DNA from: Kribbella jejuensis
GTDB lineage: Bacteria; Actinomycetota; Actinomycetes; Propionibacteriales; Kribbellaceae
Direction of reading: 5' to 3'
Assembly: GCF_006715085.1 (NCBI RefSeq)
Contig: NZ_VFMM01000001.1
Coordinates: 248,001-312,000 of the forward strand
DNA length: 64,000 nucleotides
Shown piece after piece: positions 58,834 to 64,000 of this stretch. Within the stretch, counting starts at the first letter, position 1. Each line of letters begins with the position of its first letter. A program made the translations under genes and the position numbers. The notes beneath the pieces were generated by a model that saw nothing but the letters and a program-made list of their open reading frames with translations, did no database searches and had not been told where the DNA came from.

Positions 58834-61635
58834 ATGAGTACTCCAACTCCCCCGTTCCGCGACCCGGCACGCCCGACCGTTGAGCGGCTCGACGACCTGC
58901 TCGCCCGGCTCACCCGGGAGGAGAAGATCGCGCTGCTGCACCAGTACCAGTCGGCCGTTCCACGGCTCGGTCTGGAGGCGTTCCGTACCGGCACCGAGGC
59001 CCTGCACGGCGTCGCCTGGCACGGTCCCGCGACCGTGTTCCCGCAGGCGATCGGCCTTGCGACAGGCTGGAATCCCGAACTCGTCCGCGCGGTCGGTTCG
59101 GCCGTCGGCGACGAGGTCCGGGTGTTCCACCACAAGGACCCGGCCAGCGTCGGACTGAACGTCTGGGCGCCGGTGGTGAACCCGCTCCGGGACCCGCGCT
59201 GGGGCCGCAACGAGGAGGGGTACGCCGAGGATCCGTGGCTGACGGGCGTGATCGCGACCGCGTACGCGCGTGGCCTGGCCGGCGACGACCCGAAGTACCT
59301 GAAGACCGCGCCGACGCTCAAGCATTTCCTTGCCTACAACAACGAGACCGACCGGTGCACGACGTCGAGCAACCTCCCGCCGCGGGTCCTGCACGACTAC
59401 GAGCTCCCGGCGTACCGCTCCCCGATCGAGGCCGGCGTCGCGGTCGCGGTGATGCCGTCGTACAACCTGGTGAACGGCCGGCCCACCCATCTGAGCCCGC
59501 TGATCAACGACGTGCTCCGGACCTGGACGACCGACGAGATCCTGGTGGTCAGCGACGCGTACGCACCGGCCAACCTGTTCGGCCTGCAGCAGTTCCTGCC
59601 CGACGGACCGAGCGCCTACGCGGCCGCGCTCAAGGCGGGCGTCGACAACTTCACCCAGGACGACACGAACTCCGCTCCGACCGTCGAGCGGCTGACGACC
59701 GCGCTCGACCGCGGACTGATCACCGCCGAGGACATCGACGCCGCGGCCCGGCGGGTGCTCGCGATCCGCCTGCGGCTGGGCGAATTCGACCCGCCCGAGC
59801 TCGACCCGTACCGCGAGCTCGAGCCCGAACTGGTGAACTGCCCGGCGCATCGCCGGCTCGCCCAGGACGCGGCCCGCGAGTCGATCGTGCTGCTCAAACA
59901 CGACAGCCGACTGCTGCCGCTGTCCGCGTCGACGCTGACCCGGGTCGCGGTCGTCGGGCCGCTCGCCGGGACGCTGTCCGCGGACTGGTACGCCGGCACG
60001 CTGCCGTACCAGATCACCGCACTGGACGGCATCGCCGAACGCCTGGGCCGGCACCGGGTCGACTACCACGAGGGCGTCGACCGGGTCTGCCTCCGGATCG
60101 CCGGTACGTCGTCGTACGTCACCGTCGCTCCGGACGCGGCGCTGCGGACCGGCAGCGTACCCGGCGAGTTCGACCTGTTCGACTGGGGCGGCGGTTCGTG
60201 GGCGTTGCGGTCGGTTTTCAACGGTCAGCACGTCAGCGTTGCCGACGACGGCGAAGTGGTGGCGGACCAGCCGGGTCCGAACGGCTGGGAGGTCAAGGAG
60301 ACGTTCCGGCTCGTGCGGCAGGCCGACGAGGTGCTGATCCAGCATCAGCACAGTGGCCGCTACCTGGCCGTGGACGAACACGGCACCGTGGGCCTCGCCG
60401 ACGAGGGTTCGGCGTTCGAGATCGACGTCCTGGTCGACGGCGCCGCCCGGGCGGCCGAGCTCGCGGCCGCCGCCGATCTCACGATCGTTGTCGCAGGCAA
60501 CCACCCGCTGGTGAACGGCCGCGAGACCGAGGACCGGGAAAGCCTCGACCTCCCGGTCGGCCAGGAGCGCCTCATCCGCCAGGTGCACGCCGCGAACCCG
60601 CGGACCGTCCTGGTGCTGACCAGCAGTTACCCGTTCGCGATCGGCTGGGCCCAGCAGCACCTGCCGGCGATCCTGTGGTCCGCACACGGTGGACAGGAGT
60701 ACGGTCGCGCGCTGGCCGACGTACTGTTCGGCGACCACGACCCGTCGGGCCGGTTGACCCAGACCTGGTACGACTCCGCCGCCGACCTGCCCGGTCTGCT
60801 CGACTACGACATCGTCACGACCGACGCGACGTACCTTTACTTCCGCGGCACTCCGCTGTATCCGTTCGGCCACGGCCTCAGCTACACGACGTTCGCGTAC
60901 GGCGATCTGCGGCTGAGCACACCGTCGATCCCGGCGGACGGAGAGGTTCACGTCACGTTCACTGTCACCAACACCGGCGATCGCCCCGGCACCGAAGTCG
61001 CGCAACTGTACTCGCGCCAGCAGCGGTCACGCGTCAAGCAACCCCTGCGGCAGCTGCGCGGGTTCCGCCGGGTCTGTTTGCAGCCCGGCGAAACCACGCA
61101 GATCGAGCTCACGATCAACGCGGCCGACCTGGGCTTCTGGGACGTGACGCGTGATCGGCACTGCGTCGAATCCGCCGGCCACAGCATCATGGTCGGCTCC
61201 TCCAGCGCCGACCTCCGCCTCAGCACTACCCTCGACGTCCGCGGCGAACGCATCCCACCGCGCACGCTCGACCTCGCCGCCACCAGTTTCGACGACTACT
61301 GCGCCGTCACTCTGACCGCGGCGACCCCGCAACGCGGCGACGCGGTGATCTCGCTGGAATCCCAAGCCTGGCTCGCCTTCGACGACGTCCTGCTCGAGTC
61401 CACCGGCGTCCGGGCCCGAGCGGCCAACCGCACCGACGAGCCGGCCACCATCCAACTCCGCCTCGACGACCCCCTCCACGGCGAGCTCCTCAGCACCCTG
61501 CGGATCCCGCCGACCCAGGACCTCATCGAACTGTCCGCAGACCTGACCACGGTCCCCGGAGTACACACCCTCTACGCAGTCTTCTCGGCACCCGACGTCG
61601 TACTGGAGGATCTGCGCATTACTGTGGACGGGTGA
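58834..61635 (+). CDS. Glycoside hydrolase family 3 enzyme with inserted beta-trefoil (fascin-like) domain
   Basis: A 933-residue GH3 enzyme without signal peptide; the ATG at 58834 has ggag nearby and follows the palindrome, so I prefer it to the in-frame start at 58765. The barrel domain has KHF (163-165, LKHFLAYN) and the nucleophile Asp241 in ILVVSDAYAPANL. The second domain carries ETEDRESLDLP (near 564-574), the usual acid/base region. Between them, residues about 415-535 (WALRSVFNGQHVSVADDGEV, LIQHQHSGRYLAVDEHGTVG) look like a fascin/beta-trefoil unit in the place where others carry PA14. A fibronectin-like domain and a CBM6-like tail (about 825-933) follow. Probable beta-glucosidase or beta-xylosidase acting on imported oligosaccharides. 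Confidence 0.88.
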   Translation: MSTPTPPFRDPARPTVERLDDLLARLTREEKIALLHQYQSAVPRLGLEAFRTGTEALHGVAWHGPATVFPQAIGLATGWNPELVRAVGSAVGDEVRVFHHKDPASVGLNVWAPVVNPLRDPRWGRNEEGYAEDPWLTGVIATAYARGLAGDDPKYLKTAPTLKHFLAYNNETDRCTTSSNLPPRVLHDYELPAYRSPIEAGVAVAVMPSYNLVNGRPTHLSPLINDVLRTWTTDEILVVSDAYAPANLFGLQQFLPDGPSAYAAALKAGVDNFTQDDTNSAPTVERLTTALDRGLITAEDIDAAARRVLAIRLRLGEFDPPELDPYRELEPELVNCPAHRRLAQDAARESIVLLKHDSRLLPLSASTLTRVAVVGPLAGTLSADWYAGTLPYQITALDGIAERLGRHRVDYHEGVDRVCLRIAGTSSYVTVAPDAALRTGSVPGEFDLFDWGGGSWALRSVFNGQHVSVADDGEVVADQPGPNGWEVKETFRLVRQADEVLIQHQHSGRYLAVDEHGTVGLADEGSAFEIDVLVDGAARAAELAAAADLTIVVAGNHPLVNGRETEDRESLDLPVGQERLIRQVHAANPRTVLVLTSSYPFAIGWAQQHLPAILWSAHGGQEYGRALADVLFGDHDPSGRLTQTWYDSAADLPGLLDYDIVTTDATYLYFRGTPLYPFGHGLSYTTFAYGDLRLSTPSIPADGEVHVTFTVTNTGDRPGTEVAQLYSRQQRSRVKQPLRQLRGFRRVCLQPGETTQIELTINAADLGFWDVTRDRHCVESAGHSIMVGSSSADLRLSTTLDVRGERIPPRTLDLAATSFDDYCAVTLTAATPQRGDAVISLESQAWLAFDDVLLESTGVRARAANRTDEPATIQLRLDDPLHGELLSTLRIPPTQDLIELSADLTTVPGVHTLYAVFSAPDVVLEDLRITVDG

Positions 61636-62630
61636 AGGGTCGGACGGCCAATCTCGTTCTTCTGGTCGTGGTTCCGCTGGCTGCGGTGTCGGGGCTCTGC
61701 ATGTTCGTACTCGGCGGCGGGCTCGTGTGGCCGATCGCGTTCCTGCACGGGGCTGTTGGTCTGGCCGTCGTCGTTCTCGTTCCCTGGAAGTCGATCGTGG
61801 TACGGCGAGCGCTGCGCCGTGCGCGACGGCCCGGCTGGGTCGTCTCGCTGCTCCTGACCGCGACAACGGTCGTCGCGCTGGTTACCGGCGTGGCGCACCG
61901 GGCCGGTGCCCTGCTGGCCGCCGCACCTGTCACTACGCTGCAGTTGCATGTCGCCGCCGGCGTCGTTGCGGCGATCCTCACCCTCCTGCATGCGCACCGT
62001 CGACCGGTCCGGGCACGCCGGGCCGACGTCTCGCGACGCGCGTTGCTGCGGCTCGGGCTGGTCGCCTCCGCGGCCGGCCTCCTCGAGGGGACCGCCCGGG
62101 GAGCCAGTGCAGTGGCGACGCCGTCCGGGGTACGCCGATCCACCGGCTCGTTCGAACTCACGTCGTCCTCGGTCGCCGCGATCCCGGTCACGTCGTGGCT
62201 CTTCGACCCGGTGCCCGACCTCGGCCTCACCTCCTGGCGGCTGACCGTGTCGAGCGGTGGCACCTCCCGGGACTGGTCCCTGGAGGATCTCGGCGAATGG
62301 GACGACCGGCTGATCGCCGTCCTGGACTGCACCGGCGGGTGGTGGACGGAGCAGGAGTGGTCCGGCGTACGAGTGAGCAGGCTGCTCCCCGACGGTGCGA
62401 CCGGAACGGTCAAGGTGACGAGCGCGACGGGCTACCACCGTCGGCTGCCGCTGACCGACCACCTACTCCTCGCCACTGGCATCGGTGGCAACGCCCTCAC
62501 CGCCGGGCACGGCGCCCCGGCGCGCCTGGTGGTCCCCGGCCGGCGCGGCTACCACTGGGTCAAATGGGTGGTCCGCATCGATCTCGACAGCCACCCGTGG
62601 TGGGTCGAGGCTCCACTGCCGCTGCAGTGA
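61632..62630 (+). CDS. Membrane protein with sulfite-oxidase-type molybdopterin domain
   Basis: A 332-residue protein starting with GTG 61632, overlapping the GH3 stop (GTGA). The first 120 residues hold four hydrophobic helices. The rest is an oxidoreductase molybdopterin-binding domain: TSWRLTVSSGGTSRDWSLEDL, the probable molybdenum-ligand cysteine in VLDCTGGWWTEQEW, and HGAPARLVVPGRRGYHWVKWV near the C-terminus. It is likely a membrane-bound molybdoenzyme with the active domain outside. Its tight coupling to a sugar hydrolase is unusual and may reflect only shared transcription. Confidence 0.87.
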   Translation: MKGRTANLVLLVVVPLAAVSGLCMFVLGGGLVWPIAFLHGAVGLAVVVLVPWKSIVVRRALRRARRPGWVVSLLLTATTVVALVTGVAHRAGALLAAAPVTTLQLHVAAGVVAAILTLLHAHRRPVRARRADVSRRALLRLGLVASAAGLLEGTARGASAVATPSGVRRSTGSFELTSSSVAAIPVTSWLFDPVPDLGLTSWRLTVSSGGTSRDWSLEDLGEWDDRLIAVLDCTGGWWTEQEWSGVRVSRLLPDGATGTVKVTSATGYHRRLPLTDHLLLATGIGGNALTAGHGAPARLVVPGRRGYHWVKWVVRIDLDSHPWWVEAPLPLQ

Positions 62631-62657
62631 CACCTCGACCCACCGCTCCCGTTCAGA

Positions 62658-63998
62658 TCATTCGGTCGCCAGGTCGAGGGCCAGGCAGTTGGCGAACTCG
62701 ACCGGTTGTTTGTCGGGCAGGCGGACGACCAGGGTGCCGTGAGCCTGCTCGAAGTCGACCGGGCCGTGGCCGAGCAGGCGGACGCCGGCTACGGATTCGT
62801 GGCCGGCCAGGCTGCGGATCACCGCGCGGCCGTCGTCGGGCCACGCCAACTGGAAGGCGTAGACGGTGTTGTCGCGGCGGGTGAACCGGAAGTCGGAACT
62901 CGTCCAGTTCACCCTGTCCTCGGTGAAGCCGTCGATGACCACGCTGCGCGGACCCTCGCCGAACACCCGGAACGGCCGGGTGCCGTAGATGCCCTCGCCG
63001 CAGACCCGCATCCAGGCACCGAGATCCTCCAGGATCCGGGTGCACTCGAGGTCGAGCGAGCCGTCGGGCAACTGCGGCACGTTCAGCAGCAGGTTGCCGT
63101 TCTTCGACACGATGTCGACCAGCATCTCGACGACGTGCCCCGCGGTCTTGTAGACGTCGCGCACGTTGTAGAACCAGTCGCCGATCGAGGTGTCGGTCTG
63201 CCACGGCGCAGCACCGATTGCAGGGATCTGGCTGCGTTCGATGTCCATCACACCGACCGCGCTGATCTCCGGCCGGCGGTCCTTCTGCTGGTAGACGGCC
63301 CGGTTCGCGCCGTGCACCTGCGCGCTCGTGTTGTACAGGTGCGACACCGCCCGCAGGCCGGGCGTGTAGTCGACCTCGCCGAACGGCAGTGCTCCGTCGG
63401 AGTACAGCAGGTCGGGCTGGAACCGGTCGATCATCTCGGTCACCGACTCGAGCCAGTAGTGGTGCCAGGCCGGATCGTCGGTGTACCAGGGATCCGGCAC
63501 CTCACCGCCCTCGGTGGCCTTCATCCAGGTGTACGACGCGCCGAGGTGCTCGGTGATACCGAACGGCAGCCCGTGCGCGTCCGCGGCGGCCTTCCACAAC
63601 GCGACGATGTCCTTGCCCGGACCGGCCTTGACCGAGTTCCAGGGGTTCACCGCCGAGTCGTAGTTGAAGAAGTTGTCGTGGTGCACGGTCTGCGCGACGA
63701 AGTACCGCGCTCCGGCGGCGACGAACTGCTCCATCAGCGCGTCCGGGTCGAACCGCTCGGCCTTCCACAGCCGGACGACGTCCTCGTACCCGAACTGCGA
63801 CGGCGGCCCGTAGGTCCGCAGGTGGTAGCGGTACTGGTCGCTGCCCTCGCGGTACATGTGCCGGGCGTACCAGTCGCCGTACCGCGGGACCGCCTGCGGC
63901 CCCCAGTGCGACCAGATCCCGAACTTCGCGTCCCGGAACCACTCCGGACACTGGAACGTGCGCAGGGACTCGAAACTGGACTCGAACGTGTTTGTCAT
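62658..63998 (-). CDS. Alpha-L-fucosidase, glycoside hydrolase family 29
   Basis: A 446-residue GH29 enzyme, complete within the window (ATG at 63998, two bases from the edge). The N-terminal barrel has WFRDAKFGIWSHWGPQAVP (20-38), ARYFVAQTVHHDNFF with the conserved His pair, and the nucleophile Asp201 in PDLLYSDGALPFG. NGNLLLNVPQLPDGSL closes the barrel. There is no signal peptide, so it acts in the cytoplasm on imported fucosylated oligosaccharides. Close to a GH74/GH12/GH3 set, removal of fucose from xyloglucan side chains is a good guess. It converges on the molybdopterin gene with 27 bases between. Confidence 0.92.
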   Translation of the reverse strand: MTNTFESSFESLRTFQCPEWFRDAKFGIWSHWGPQAVPRYGDWYARHMYREGSDQYRYHLRTYGPPSQFGYEDVVRLWKAERFDPDALMEQFVAAGARYFVAQTVHHDNFFNYDSAVNPWNSVKAGPGKDIVALWKAAADAHGLPFGITEHLGASYTWMKATEGGEVPDPWYTDDPAWHHYWLESVTEMIDRFQPDLLYSDGALPFGEVDYTPGLRAVSHLYNTSAQVHGANRAVYQQKDRRPEISAVGVMDIERSQIPAIGAAPWQTDTSIGDWFYNVRDVYKTAGHVVEMLVDIVSKNGNLLLNVPQLPDGSLDLECTRILEDLGAWMRVCGEGIYGTRPFRVFGEGPRSVVIDGFTEDRVNWTSSDFRFTRRDNTVYAFQLAWPDDGRAVIRSLAGHESVAGVRLLGHGPVDFEQAHGTLVVRLPDKQPVEFANCLALDLATE

Positions 63999-64000
63999 TT

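Noticed and set aside
58780..61005. 741-residue minus-strand reading opposite GH3
   Set aside because: Shadow of GH3 with low-complexity Val/Arg/Asp composition.

Overview
The window is high-GC, gene-dense DNA of actinobacterial type. It has many GTG starts, frequent 1-4 base stop/start overlaps, lipoprotein sugar-binding proteins without partner ATPases, and an actinomycete-style hopanoid operon. The family content and the abundance of 'gtacg' words suggest a soil actinomycete of the Kribbella/Nocardioidales kind, but this is inference from style, not from a marker gene. I see no tRNA, rRNA, CRISPR, insertion sequence or phage gene. No intergenic gap exceeds 300 bases; the longest is about 196 bases (27193-27388).

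Layout. 1-508: partial VOC protein. 615-2162: lipoprotein with an N,N-dimethylformamidase-like domain. 2151-7680: TetR regulator divergent from a sugar ABC importer and a beta-glucuronidase, a likely glucuronide-use locus. 7688-16614 (minus): LacI regulator, GH36 alpha-galactosidase, ABC importer and a large secreted GH-A glycosidase with carbohydrate-binding modules. 16704-18265: serine hydrolase coupled to a PPOX-fold protein. 18266-27192 (minus): complete L-arabinose locus (ChvE-type importer, LacI regulator, araB, araD, araA) with matching operators before the transporter and araB. 27389-30531: CtaG-like membrane protein, HD-domain protein, TIGR01777-type epimerase.

30591-37746: GntR regulator divergent from an ABC importer, NagB-like protein, GH4 glycosidase and BadF-type kinase, probably for an amino sugar or its glycoside. 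37719-46274 (minus): a seven-gene, fully overlapping hopanoid operon (hpnC, hpnD, hpnE, prenyl synthase, squalene-hopene cyclase, an HpnG-like/IspH fusion, hpnH) with a divergent PucR-type regulator. 47545-50900 (minus): wax ester synthase/DGAT, SDR, membrane-anchored esterase.

50968-63998: a probable xyloglucan or beta-glucan locus. A Tat lipoprotein importer operon ends in GH74 and GH12 enzymes and a strong hairpin. A divergent ROK regulator is followed by a GH3 enzyme carrying an inserted beta-trefoil-like domain, a molybdopterin oxidoreductase coupled to the GH3 gene, and, facing them, a GH29 alpha-L-fucosidase.

Taken together this is a plant cell-wall sugar acquisition region: outside or membrane-near enzymes cut polysaccharide, five ABC importers bring in oligomers, and cytoplasmic enzymes (beta-glucuronidase, alpha-galactosidase, GH4, GH3, GH29, AraBAD) finish the breakdown, each set under its own local regulator. 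Four of the five importers lack an ATPase gene and probably share one encoded elsewhere (MsiK type). The hopanoid operon and the lipid genes sit between two sugar blocks.
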